DNA from: JAJDXW01 sp965243335
Lineage (GTDB): Bacteria > Pseudomonadota > Gammaproteobacteria > HK1
Direction of reading: 5' to 3'
Length of the DNA: 64,000 nt
Assembly: GCA_965243335.1 (NCBI GenBank)
Contig: OZ251545.1
Coordinates: 496,001 to 560,000, forward strand
Shown here: positions 30,949-40,302 of the stretch, piece by piece
Layout: every line of letters begins with the position of its first letter
How positions within the stretch are numbered: position 1 is the stretch's first letter
The notes under the pieces: generated by a model
Told to the model about the DNA's origin: nothing
Seen by the model: the letters and a program-made list of their open reading frames with translations, nothing else
The model's database searches: none
Program-made: the position numbers and the translations under genes

Positions 30949-31839
30949 CTAGAACACCCGGCCCCGGAAGAGCCCGCTCGGCCGCCAGATGAGGATCGCC
31001 ACCATGATCGCGAACGCCACCCCGGCCTTGTAGCCCGGGGAGAGCAGGGGCTCGGAGCCGATCCAGGGATAGGTCGAGAGCTCCTCGACGACCCCGATGA
31101 CGAGCCCCCCGGCCATCGCCCCGTAGGGCCGCCCGATGCCCCCGAGGAGGGCGGAAGCGAAGACCGGAAGCAGCAGCTTGAAGCCCATCAGGGTCTCCAC
31201 GTGGGTGTCGTAGGCGAGGAAGACGCCGGCCGCGGCCGCGAGCCCCGCGCCCACGATCCAGGTCGCCCGGATCACCCGCTCGGTGTCGATGCCGGTCAGG
31301 CGGGCGAGCTCCGGCGAATCGGACATCGCGCGCATCGCCTTCCCGGTCCGGGTGTGGCGCAGGAGCACGTGCACGCCCAGCATCAGCGCGAACGCGGCGG
31401 CGGCGATGAAGACGTGCTTGGGGAAGACCCGGAGCGAATCGAAGAAGACCCAGGGCAGTGCGATCCCCTTGCTGAACGACTGGATCTTCACCCCCCAGAC
31501 GACCTGCACGAGGGACCGCACCATCAGCATCAGGCCGAACGAGGAGATGACGAGGATGATGGTCGGGGACCGGCGGAGCGGGCGGAAGAAGGCGCGGTCC
31601 ATCCCGAGGACGAAGAGGGCGGTCAAGGCCATCGCGACCGGGAGGAAGAGGAGCGCGCGCCACCCCGTCAGCAGCACCAGGGTGAGGGTGAGGTAGGCCC
31701 CGAGGGTCATCGTCTCGCCGTGCGCGAAGTTCGCGAAGCGGAGGATGCCGAAGGTGAGGGTGACCCCGATGGCCCCGAGCGCGTAGATGCTGCCGAGCAC
31801 CAGGCCCGGGATCAGGTGGAAGTTGACGAACTCCATCAT
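30949..31839 (-). CDS. livH: Branched-chain amino-acid ABC transporter permease, LivH type
   Basis: A 296-residue membrane permease from ATG 31839, beginning MMEFVNFHLIPGLVLGSIYA. It shows ALGAIGVTLTFGILRFANFAHGETM, a hallmark of LivH, and the coupling loop LRHTRTGKAMRAMSDSPE. PVFASALLGGIGRPYGAMAG is the conserved last part. The start overlaps the livF stop, so translation is probably coupled. Confidence 0.92.
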   Translation of the reverse strand: MMEFVNFHLIPGLVLGSIYALGAIGVTLTFGILRFANFAHGETMTLGAYLTLTLVLLTGWRALLFLPVAMALTALFVLGMDRAFFRPLRRSPTIILVISSFGLMLMVRSLVQVVWGVKIQSFSKGIALPWVFFDSLRVFPKHVFIAAAAFALMLGVHVLLRHTRTGKAMRAMSDSPELARLTGIDTERVIRATWIVGAGLAAAAGVFLAYDTHVETLMGFKLLLPVFASALLGGIGRPYGAMAGGLVIGVVEELSTYPWIGSEPLLSPGYKAGVAFAIMVAILIWRPSGLFRGRVF

Positions 31840-32723
31840 CGCCGTTCTTCCCCGGCCCCGTCCCTGCCCTCGTCCGCAGGCGCCGCCGGCGGCGGAGGCG
31901 GCGGGGAAGGCGGGGGCGGCGCGGCGGGCGCGCCGCGGGGCCGCCCGCCCGGGGCCGGGTCGAAGGCGGTGTCCGGGGCCGGCGCCGCGCCCCCGCCCCC
32001 GCCCCCGCCGCCGAGGAACATCGCCCCCACCTCCGGGTCCGCGAGGAGGTCCGCGCCGGTCCCGTCCAGGCGGTTGCGGCCGTCCACCAGCACGTATCCG
32101 CGGTCCGCGATCCCGAGCGCCTGCCGGGCGTTCTGCTCCACCATGAGGATCGGGGTTCCGGCGGCGTTGATGTCCCGCACCACCGCGAAGATCTCGCCCC
32201 GGAACCGGGGCGAGAGCCCCGCCGTGGGCTCGTCGAGGAGGAGCACGACCGGGTCGACCATCAGCGCCTTGGCGATGGCGACCATCTGGCGCTGCCCGCC
32301 GGACAACGAGCCCGCGGGGTCGCGCCAGCGCTCCGCGAGCGGCGGGAACAGCGCGTACATCTCCTCCATCCGCGGGCGGAAGTCGTCGGTGCGGATGTAC
32401 GCGCCCATCTCCAGGTTCTCGTTCACCGTGAGGTTGGGGAAGACGTTCGCGGTCTGCGGGACGTAGCAGACCCCTCGGCGCACCACCCGCTCCGCGGGGA
32501 GGCCGGTGACGTCCTCTCCCTGCAGCCGGACCTGCCCGCGGCCGATGCGCAGGGTCCCGAGCACCGCGTTCATCGCGCTCGACTTGCCGGCGCCGTTCGG
32601 CCCGATGAGGGCGACGATCTCGGAGCGGCCGAGGGTGATCGTCACGTCGTGGATGACCTCGGCCCCGCCGTAGCCGCCGGTCACCCGGTCGAGCTCGAGT
32701 ACGGGCCGTTCAGCCATCGTCAT
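31836..32723 (-). CDS. livF: Branched-chain amino-acid ABC transporter ATP-binding protein, LivF type, with low-complexity tail
   Basis: A 295-residue ATPase. Walker A GPNGAGKSS (about residues 40-48), GSLSGGQRQMVAIAKAL signature, VVLLLDEPTAGLSP Walker B and a conserved NARQALGIADRGYVL segment identify LivF. The normal domain ends near residue 236. A Gly run, then a Pro/Ala-rich tail of about 55 residues (SPPPPPPAAP and similar) follows. Such a tail is not usual for LivF and probably arose by repeat expansion at the 3' end. It overlaps livG upstream and livH downstream. Confidence 0.9.
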   Translation of the reverse strand: MTMAERPVLELDRVTGGYGGAEVIHDVTITLGRSEIVALIGPNGAGKSSAMNAVLGTLRIGRGQVRLQGEDVTGLPAERVVRRGVCYVPQTANVFPNLTVNENLEMGAYIRTDDFRPRMEEMYALFPPLAERWRDPAGSLSGGQRQMVAIAKALMVDPVVLLLDEPTAGLSPRFRGEIFAVVRDINAAGTPILMVEQNARQALGIADRGYVLVDGRNRLDGTGADLLADPEVGAMFLGGGGGGGGAAPAPDTAFDPAPGGRPRGAPAAPPPPSPPPPPPAAPADEGRDGAGEERR

Positions 32724-33609
32724 GGGGAGGGGCGCCGCCGCCGAGATAGGCGTCGATCACCCGCGGGTCGCGGCGCACCGCGTCCATCGAGCCTTCCGTC
32801 AGCACCGACCCCTCGGCGAGCACGATCACCCGCTCGCAGAGCGCGGCGATGAGGTCCATATCGTGCTCGATGATGACGAACGTGTACCCGAGGCGGCGGT
32901 TGAGGTCCCGGATCATGTCCCGGAGCTGGAGGAGCAGGGTCGGGTTGACCCCCGCGCCGGGCTCGTCGAGGAGGACCAGGCGCGGCTCGGTCATCATCGC
33001 CCGCCCGAGCTCCAGGAGCTTCTTCTGCCCCCCGGAGAGGTTCAGGGCGAGCTCGTCCCGGACCTCCCACAGGGTCAGGAAGCGCAGGGCCTCCTCCGCC
33101 CGCTCCCGGACCTCGCGCTCGCGGCGCCGCACCCGCGCGGGGGAGAGCCATACCCGCCACAGGCGTTCGCCGGGCTGGGCGGCGGGGACCGCCATCAGGT
33201 TCTCGAGCACCGTCAGCCGCCCGAACTCGTGGGGGATCTGGAAGGTGCGGACGATCCCGCGGTGGAACATCGTGTGGGTGGGAAGGCCCGCGACGTCCGC
33301 GCCGTCGAAGAGGATGCGCCCGGACGAGGGCGGCAGCGCGCCGGCCACCATGTTGAAGATGGTGGTCTTCCCAGCCCCGTTGGGCCCGATGATCCCGGTG
33401 ATCCGGCCCGTCTCGATCCGGAACGAGCACCGGTCGACGGCGGTAAGCCCGCCGAAGCGCCGGGTGAGGCCCTCGACCGCCAGGATCGGCGGCGGCGGGG
33501 GCGCGCCGGGGTCCGGCTGCGGCCCCGCACGGCCCGCGGACCCATCGACCGCGAGAACCGACGCTGGAGGCGCGCCCGGGGAGGGGGTCGAAGTCACGCT
33601 CGTGTCCAT
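32710..33609 (-). CDS. livG: Branched-chain amino-acid ABC transporter ATP-binding protein, LivG type
   Basis: A 299-residue ATPase. The start is taken at ATG 33609 (MDTSVTSTPSPGAPP); a later start nearer ILAVEGLTRRFGG is possible, since the first ~45 residues are Pro/Ala-rich and not part of the domain. Walker A GPNGAGKTT, LNLSGGQKKLLELGRAM, VLLDEPGAGVNP and the LivG-specific YTFVIIEHDMDLI are present. It is the first gene of the operon. Its 3' end overlaps the livF start by 14 bp. Confidence 0.9.
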   Translation of the reverse strand: MDTSVTSTPSPGAPPASVLAVDGSAGRAGPQPDPGAPPPPPILAVEGLTRRFGGLTAVDRCSFRIETGRITGIIGPNGAGKTTIFNMVAGALPPSSGRILFDGADVAGLPTHTMFHRGIVRTFQIPHEFGRLTVLENLMAVPAAQPGERLWRVWLSPARVRRREREVRERAEEALRFLTLWEVRDELALNLSGGQKKLLELGRAMMTEPRLVLLDEPGAGVNPTLLLQLRDMIRDLNRRLGYTFVIIEHDMDLIAALCERVIVLAEGSVLTEGSMDAVRRDPRVIDAYLGGGAPPHDDG

Positions 33610-34205
33610 CGCCGCCGCTCGGGCCGGCGCCTCTGCGCCGCGGCCCCGACCGGCCGAGGCCGCTCGAACGAGGCGGACATCCTGGCTACGTACATGGCTT
33701 CCATCGAATCGAGATCGGGTCGATTGTGACAGGCTCTCCGAATGCGGCCGGGACCGCACGACCACCCCATCCGCACCACCCGACGCCGGAACACGCGCTC
33801 GGGCTCCGCATCGCCCCAGCCCCGGAGCCGTCCGGGCAGCGACGAACGATCGCCGCCGCCGACCACCCCGGAGCGCCACCGGTGAACGACCGTCCGCGCC
33901 CCCGACCCCCGCCGCCCCCAGGTTCCTTCGCGGCGGATCGTCCTCCCGGCGCCCCCGCTCGTCAAGCACGAAGCGGCGCAGCGGCGCGCCTGGCGAAAAT
34001 CCCCACGGCGCGCGGGCCTCGCAGAGGGCCGTTCCCGGCGCCACGGGAGTCCGGCCGCATAATCCCTGCCGGCGCCGCTGCCGGTCGCCGGCCATCATCC
34101 AGGCCGCGGGCGCGCTGAACAGTCGGCGGAGCCTTCGTTCCGCCGGACGAGGGGAACGACGGAGAGCGGAGCGGGAACGGGAACAGGACCCGGAGCACCG
34201 GAGCA
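33610..34205. other. Intergenic region between livG and the defence island
   Basis: About 600 bp separate two divergent genes and should hold both promoters. I see no convincing gene, hairpin or strong sigma-70 promoter in it; the reading frames here look like GC-driven shadows. Confidence 0.5.
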
Positions 34206-35510
34206 ATGGCCGAAGCCCCTCTTGCAGCGCTGATCGGACGCCGGGTGTCCCTGCCGGGGCACTTCGACGCGCCCGTCGTGCTGGAGGACGTGAGACCGCT
34301 CGGCGCGGACGGCGCCGCCGGCTACGAATGCCGCGTCCGGCTGCCCGACGGCGCGCTGGAGGAGGCGGTCATCTCCGCCGAGGAGGCGGCGACCGTCGCC
34401 GCGGCCGTTCGCGCCGCCGGGGAGGGGGCGGAAGAGGCCGCGGCGGCGCGGCCCGCGGACCCCGAACGCCTGCGGCTCCTCGTCGAGTCCGCCCGCATCC
34501 GCCTCGCCTGTGCCTGGGACCGCCAGTTCGCGGTCAGCCTCTCCGGCATCCGCACCCTCCCGCACCAGATCGAGGCCGTCTACCGCAAGATGCTGCCGCA
34601 GCCGCGCCTGCGCTTCCTGCTCGCCGACGACCCCGGCGCGGGCAAGACGATCATGGCCGGCCTCCTCATCAAGGAGCTCAAGCTCCGCGAGGCCGTCGAA
34701 CGCTGCCTGATCCTCGTTCCCGCGCCGCTCACCATCCAGTGGCAGGACGAGCTGCTGCGCTTCTTCGGCGAGCCGTTCCAGATCATCCACTCCGCGAACG
34801 ACCAGCAGCTTCTGAACCTGTGGGAGCGGGAAACGCAGGTCGTCTCCTCCATCGACTACGCGAAGCAGGACGGCGTCCGGGAGCGGGTGTGGCGCCAGCA
34901 TTGGGACCTCGTCATCATCGACGAAGCCCACAAGTGCAGTGCGTACACCAAGCGCTCCGCCGGGCGCGGCGACGAGGTCGAGCGCACGAAGCGCTACCAG
35001 CTCGCCGAACGGCTCTCGGAGCATTGCGGCCACCTGCTGCTCCTGACCGCCACCCCCCACCACGGCGACGACGACCGGTTCGCGCACTTCGTCCGCCTCA
35101 TCGACCGGGACCTGTTCCCCGAGCCCCATCGCCTCGGCGAGGAAGCCGGGCGGGTCCGGCGCGAGGTCCTGCGGCTCGGCGAGGACTGCCCGTGGTCGCT
35201 CCGGCGGCTGAAGGAGGACCTCAAGGACCTGCACGGGCGCCGGTTGTTCCCGGATCGGCGCGTGCACACCGTCCGCTTCGACCTCGGCACGCAGGAGTAC
35301 GGCATCTACAAGGCGGTCACCGCGTACATCAACGAGTTCCTGCCGCAGGCGGCCGGGCGGCGCAAGAGCAGCGTAGCCCTCGTGCGCACCGTCTTCCAGC
35401 GCCGGCTGGCGAGGCGGATCGCCCAGCTCTCCGGCCGGACCGCCGACGCGAAGCAGGACGAGGACGACCTCCCGGCCGCGGGCTCGTACCACGAGGAAAG
35501 CCGTGAATGA
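34206..35510 (+). pseudogene. SNF2/DEAH helicase N-terminal half (truncated)
   Basis: A 434-residue ORF from ATG 34206. It contains the N-terminal RecA-like half of a SNF2-family helicase: LADDPGAGKTIMAGLLIKE (motif I, near residue 145), LILVPAPLTIQWQDEL (Ia), VIIDEAHKCSA (II) and LLLTATPHHGDD (III). It stops at HEESRE-stop, before helicase motifs IV to VI. The matching C-terminal portion with a DUF3883 domain is found at 36389-37957, after an unrelated gene. Full-length relatives (DrmD-like or DUF3883 helicases) belong to defence systems such as DISARM and its relatives. Its stop overlaps the next gene's start (ATGA), so both parts could still be made as separate proteins. Confidence 0.8.
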
Positions 35511-36322
35511 CTCGTAGCCTGCCGGACGGAGCCTCTACGGCCGACGCGTGGAGACGACGCCTCCATCGGTCGGTGTCGGAAGCTTGGCGTGTGTTCGACC
35601 GCGCCGCCGGGCTGCCGTCGCGCGTCACCCCCGCCGCACCGATCCTGTTCTTCGGCGATCTCGACGCGTATCGCGCCTCGCCGCTGCGCGTGCTCACGGT
35701 CGGTCTGAACCCCTCGCGGCACGAGTTTCCGTCCGGCAACCCATTCCAGCGCTTTCCCCTGCTGAACGGAGGGAGCACCGACCGCGAGCCGAACCGCTAC
35801 CTCGACGCGATGTCCGCCTACTTCCGCACGGACCCGTACGGCGGGTGGTTCAGCGCCTTCGAGCGAGTGCTCAATGGCGCAGGAACGAGCTACTACACGG
35901 GCAAGGCCTCGGCGGCGCTTCACACCGACATTTGTTCGCCCGTCGCCACCAACCCGACGTGGAGCCGACTCGGCGAGACCGAGCGCGCGGGGCTTGAAGC
36001 TGATGGCGGCCCGCTCTGGCGCACGCTGCTGGAGACGCTACGGCCGCACATGGTTGCGCTATCGGTGGCGGGCGCTCATCTCGGGCGCATCGAATTCGCA
36101 CCGGTGGACCAGTGGCGGACGATCCACGAGTTCGAGCGCACCGGCGGCGGCGCCCCGCGTTCGACGCCCTACGAGGTCCGCGGGCGATGGTACGAAGCAG
36201 GTGGGGAGCGCTCGCTGTTCGTCTTCGGCCGGGCGGCCCAAACACCTTTCGGTTCGCTGTCCGACAACCAGAAACACGAGTTGGGCGCGATCTCGCTGGA
36301 GACGTACCGGGATGACCGATAA
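35507..36322 (+). CDS. Uracil-DNA-glycosylase-fold protein (putative)
   Basis: A 271-residue protein from ATG 35507, overlapping the helicase stop by four bases. VLTVGLNPSRHEFPSGNPFQRF (around residues 64-85) looks like the catalytic-loop strand of the UDG-like superfamily. LHTDICSPVATNPTWSRL and HMVALSVAGAHL fit its later strands, and a second strand set ends in SLFVFGRAAQTPFGS. I could not assign it to a known UDG class, and catalytic residues are not certain. It sits exactly where the helicase C-terminal domain is missing, so it either arrived by insertion with deletion or belongs to a rebuilt defence operon. Confidence 0.5.
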   Translation: MTRSLPDGASTADAWRRRLHRSVSEAWRVFDRAAGLPSRVTPAAPILFFGDLDAYRASPLRVLTVGLNPSRHEFPSGNPFQRFPLLNGGSTDREPNRYLDAMSAYFRTDPYGGWFSAFERVLNGAGTSYYTGKASAALHTDICSPVATNPTWSRLGETERAGLEADGGPLWRTLLETLRPHMVALSVAGAHLGRIEFAPVDQWRTIHEFERTGGGAPRSTPYEVRGRWYEAGGERSLFVFGRAAQTPFGSLSDNQKHELGAISLETYRDDR

Positions 36323-36388
36323 CCGTTGCTTCGTTCAGTTCTCGCACCCGAGACGCGAGCACAGCCCCAACCGCGACGGCGAGGAGGC

Positions 36389-37957
36389 TTGAACCGCGTC
36401 AACCTGCCGGAAATGCTTCGGGAAGTGGCCTACGAGCCGCGGCGTCTCGACGACTACCTCGACGCGATCGAGCGGATCGATCCGAAGCAGCTCGAGCTGT
36501 ACGAAGATGCGACCGGCATCGCGCTCGCCCGCGCCCACGTGGACTTCTCCGCCTTCGCGCGGGCGAACCTGGAGGCGGAGGAGCGGCGGCTCATGCCGCG
36601 TTACGTCGAATCCCACTTTCTCGACGCGGCGAGGGCGGTGGGGCTTCGGACGGAGGCGAGAGCGGACGGGCTGTGGCGGATCGAGCACGTGCGCGCCGAT
36701 CTGCGGTCCGAACGGCTCGCCGCGGTCCGGCGTCTCGGGAAGCCCGAAGCGGGCTACCGCAAGCTGACCTTCTACAAGGAATGCCTGGAGCAGGATCGGC
36801 ATCTCGACGCCGTGCTCCTCGGCCCCGGCCACCCGCTCTACGGCGCCGTGGACGAGAAGTTGCAGGAGCTCCTTGGCGAGCGGCTTGGGCGGCGCACGGC
36901 GGTCTACCTGGACCCGCTCGGGGAAGCGCCCTGGCGCCTCCACTTCTACGAGATCTCGATACGCGGCCAGACCTCCCGGGGCGAGCCGACGACGATTCAC
37001 GCCGAGCTGGTGGCCGTGCGGGAGGAGGTCGGGGAAGGGGTCGACCCCGCGGACCGCTACCGCGTCGTTCCCGCGGACGCGCTCATCGACCTGCCCGCGC
37101 ATCCGCGCCCGCCCGCGGCCCTGCCCGAGAACGGCCACGGCCCCATCGGCGACTACGTGAAGGCGACGATCCAGATGGAGCGGCGGCGGGAGGCGCAAGC
37201 CGAGCGCGGACGCTATGCGGACGTGGCGCGCGACTATCTCGAGAAATCCTTCGCCGCCCGCGTCCGTGCCTCACAGGATCGGGTGATGGGGCTGCGCGCC
37301 CGGGAGCCGAAGGAGCCGGAGGTGACCCTGGCCCGCCAGCGCGCGGAGCAGGACCTGGCGGACCTCGAACGCACCCGGAGGGAGCGCCTCGCCGGCGTCG
37401 AGCGGCTCCGCATCGCCCGGCACGGCCCGGTGATCCACGTCGCGAGCTGTCTGGTGCTGCCGCCGGATGCGGATGCGGATACGGATCGCTTCCCGGAGCT
37501 CGTCGAGGAGCCCGACCCGGCGTTGAAGCGGCGGGTCGAGCTGGCCGCGGAGGACGTCGTCGTCGCTTGGGAGGAGGCGCAGGGCCGCGAATGCGAACGG
37601 GTCGGGCATCAGAAGATCGGCTTCGACGTCCGCAGCCTGGCGCCGCCGGACCCGCAGACCGGCTACCGGGACCCGGTGACCGGCGTGCGCCGTATCGAGG
37701 TCAAGGGCCGCAGGCGCGGCCAGCCCATCCGGCTGACCACCAACGAGTGGTACAAGGCGCAGCAGCTCGGCGACACCTACTGGCTCTACGTGGTGTGGGA
37801 CCCGCTGGACGACCCGGACCCGGCCCCGCTGATGGTCCGGAACCCCGCGAAACGTCTGGACTACGCCAAGCGGGAGGTCGCCGCCGCCCGGTACTACGAT
37901 CTCCCCGCCGATGCGGTGGAGCGGGCGGCGCGGGAGCCGGAGAGGGAGCGGGGGTAG
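36389..37957 (+). pseudogene. C-terminal half of the SNF2 helicase with DUF3883 domain
   Basis: The frame is open from the stop of the glycosylase-like gene to TAG 37955-37957. TTG 36389 or ATG 36413 could initiate it; neither has a well-placed ribosome site. The sequence (YEPRRLDDYLDAIERIDPKQ onward, with IHAELVAVREEVGE) matches the post-helicase region of large DUF3883 helicases. It ends with the DUF3883 nuclease-like domain: QKIGFDVRSLAP, RIEVKGRRRGQPIRLTTNEW and YWLYVVWDPLDDPDPAPL. Helicase motifs IV-VI occur in neither half. The two ORFs are therefore read as one broken gene whose middle was replaced. Confidence 0.75.
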
Positions 37958-38195
37958 AACGGCCGCGGGGCGCTGCGATCGACGTGCGATCCGAGGCCCG
38001 TGCGCCGTTCCCAGGAGCTCCTGTGGCGCCGCTCGGGAGCACCTGCGGTTCCGCGAAGCGGAATCGCCAAGCGACCGAGCCAGCGGTCGCCGTTGATCGG
38101 GCCGCAGGGGGCCGGCATACTGCTCCGGACGAACCATCTCCGCTCGCCGGCCCCACGCGGCAGGACGCCGGCACGACCGACAAGGAGGCGTGCGC

Positions 38196-39281
38196 ATGTC
38201 ACGGTCAGCCCCACCCGAGGGCCGGGCGCGGAGCCGCACCGGCTCGACCCCCGCCCGTTCCTCACCGGCCGACGAGCCGTCCCGCGGCCCCCGGCCTCCC
38301 TTGCCCGAGGCGTTCGGCCCGGAGGATTTTCCGGGCTGCGAGCCGTTCCGCCTCCCGGCGGCCGAGGTCGACCAGTACGAAGGCCGCCTCGAAGTCTGGG
38401 ACGCGCGCACCGAGACCGCCTGGAAGGTCAGCGCGCCCACCACCATCTACCACGAACGCCCGGCCCGAAGGCTCGCCCGGCTGGCCGAACGGATCGAGTC
38501 GCTGCGCGGCTCGCGGATCGACAGCTTCGGCTCGGCGGACCTGGCGCGGTTCGACGAGGTGGGGCGGAAGGTCGTGCTGGTGCAGGCGGACGAGGCGCTG
38601 TACCTGCATCCGGGCCGTTCGCGGGTGTCCGGCCCGGCCATCGACGTGGGCCGGGACCCGCTGCCGGACGTGGTGCTGGAAGTGGATCACACCACGGACG
38701 TGCGCCGCCGCAAGCTGGGGATCTACGAGGCGTGGGGCTTCCCGGAGGTGTGGGTGCTGGTTCCGCCGGAGTCTCGCCGGCGCCCGCCCGGGCTTGAAAT
38801 CTACCTCCGCCGGGGCGGGCGGTATCGGATGGCGGGGGAGAGCGCGGCGTTTCCGGGCTGGCAGTCGGAGGAGATCTACCTTGCGCTGATCGAGGGTCCG
38901 GTGTCGTCCGGGGCGAGGCCCGCCTTGGAGCGGGTGGCGCGGGAGATGGGCGCGCGCGAGGGCACGCGCCCGGAGGACGACCCGATCAGCCGCACGATCG
39001 CCCGGCACGCGGAGGCGAGGGGCCGCAAGGAAGGCCGGGAAGAAGGTCGCAAGGCAGGCCACGAGGAAGGCCGCAAGGAAGGTCGGGAAGTGGGCCACGA
39101 GGCAGGCCGGCGGGAAGCGGCGCTCGCGGTGCTCCGCGCCCGAGGCATCGAGCCGACCGCGCGCCTGACCGGGGACCGGGCACTCCTCGGCAGTGTTCCC
39201 GTCGATGCGCTGATGGAGGCGGCCGTGGCGTGCCGGGACGAGGCCGACTTCCGGCGGCGCATCCGGACCGCGGCCCGGTAG
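38196..39281 (+). CDS. Uma2-family (DUF820) protein, full length
   Basis: A 361-residue protein. ATG 38196 is eight bases after AAGGAGG. The Uma2 domain (about residues 40-215) contains PDVVLEVDHTTDVRRRKLGIYEAWGFPEVWV, split here by the conserved Asp, Glu and Lys positions of PD-(D/E)XK folds (VVLEVDHT; RRRKLGIYE). A stretch of GRKEGREEGRKAGHEEGRK-type repeats follows, then RREAALAVLRARGI and a tail like that of the partial paralogue at 1-519. These repeats probably form a charged helix. The cellular role of the family is unknown. The two paralogues lie 38 kb apart on either side of the RiPP and transporter regions. Confidence 0.8.
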   Translation: MSRSAPPEGRARSRTGSTPARSSPADEPSRGPRPPLPEAFGPEDFPGCEPFRLPAAEVDQYEGRLEVWDARTETAWKVSAPTTIYHERPARRLARLAERIESLRGSRIDSFGSADLARFDEVGRKVVLVQADEALYLHPGRSRVSGPAIDVGRDPLPDVVLEVDHTTDVRRRKLGIYEAWGFPEVWVLVPPESRRRPPGLEIYLRRGGRYRMAGESAAFPGWQSEEIYLALIEGPVSSGARPALERVAREMGAREGTRPEDDPISRTIARHAEARGRKEGREEGRKAGHEEGRKEGREVGHEAGRREAALAVLRARGIEPTARLTGDRALLGSVPVDALMEAAVACRDEADFRRRIRTAAR

Positions 39282-39349
39282 GCTCATACCCATTGGCGCC
39301 CGGTCGGGGCCTCCTGCCTCCTCCTCATGAGGCCCGCGCGAGAGGTGTG

Positions 39350-39415
39350 AGGGTCAAGGGGCTTTTGGGCGGATTTCACCCCACGGCGGCGCTTGCGCGG
39401 GACATCCCTGAGAAC
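39350..39415. repeat. Fragment of the composite repeat
   Basis: GGGGCTTTTGGGCGGATTTC, CACCCCACGGCGGCGCTTGC and a damaged CATCCCTGAGAACGG match the centre of the composite repeats at 19.6 and 59.9 kb. The palindrome is destroyed. Confidence 0.75.
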
Positions 39416-39587
39416 GGCGGGTCCTAGCCCATCTTTACCACTGCGCTCCGAGATCGAGGGGGATTCGCCCTGATTTCGCCGATTTTCGGATGTAACCGAT
39501 TGATGTATGGTCGAGGGGGCCGATGTAGTGCCATAAAACCATTTCTTCTTGTTGCCCTCCAACCTGTCCACCGCTACCCTGCGCCCA

Positions 39588-40105
39588 TGTTCATCCGGCG
39601 CACCGCGACCCGCCGCCGCGGCGAGCACTACTTCACCTTCCGCCTCGTGCGCTCCGAGCGCACCGGCTCGAAGGTGCGCCAACGCACCCTGCTCAACCTT
39701 CAGATCGAAGCACCTTCGGTCCCACGCGGAAGCGGCCGGGAGACGAAGACGACGCGGGAGATCCTGGGCACGATCGATGCCGATGCCTTGCGGGCAGCCC
39801 TGGTCAGAGGAGGGACGAGGCGACAGATCGAGGCCAACAGGAACCGGATCGCCGCTTTGCTCGGGCTGTGCGAGGAGTGGAAGCGGCCCGATGAGGTCTA
39901 CGCCGACGAGGCATGGGAGATCTGCATCGTCTGGCGCAGCGGGTACGGCAGAGTCGAGATCGGCACGGAGGAGGATGGCAGTGTCGGGTACTACGTCAGC
40001 CGCACCCTGAGCGAGGAGAGCCGGGAAGGGGGCTTCCGGGAGCACAGTCGGGAGGAACTCGACCGGGTCATGTCATGGCTGGAGGAAGCGTATGAGGAGA
40101 TCTGA
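39588..40105 (+). pseudogene. IS1634-type transposase N-terminus fused to an unknown protein end
   Basis: A 172-codon ORF from ATG 39588. Residues 1-45 (MFIRRTATRRRGEHYFTF, VRSERTGSKVRQRTLLNL) are the typical N-terminus of IS1634-family transposases, which normally continue for 500 residues or more. From about residue 50 the sequence is unrelated: RRQIEANRNRIAALLGLCEE, AWEICIVWRSGYGRVEIGTE and a C-terminus ending LEEAYEEI, which I do not recognise. The join may be a deletion scar, and whether the hybrid is expressed is unknown. No intact copy of the element is in the window. Confidence 0.6.
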
Positions 40106-40302
40106 GGGTTGGCCAGTGCGGAGAGAACTTTCCGAAGGAGGAACGCACGCACGGAGCGCGATCGGGCCATGCGCCGGAGAAAGTCGCCGCGGCCACCCGA
40201 GTCCCGATCGATATTCCGCAGTAGTCCGGATGGGAAATATTGTGGCAGGGCGGTCGAATCCGGTCGGTGGGTAAGGCAGGGCCGAAGGGCGCCCTCGATT
40301 CT

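Noticed and set aside
29507..32466. Plus-strand frames opposite the liv operon
   Set aside because: Compositionally biased shadows of livM, livH and livF.
33610..34205. N-terminal extension of livG (frame open to 34206)
   Set aside because: The extension is Arg/Pro-rich and unlike LivG proteins, which start near the ATPase domain.
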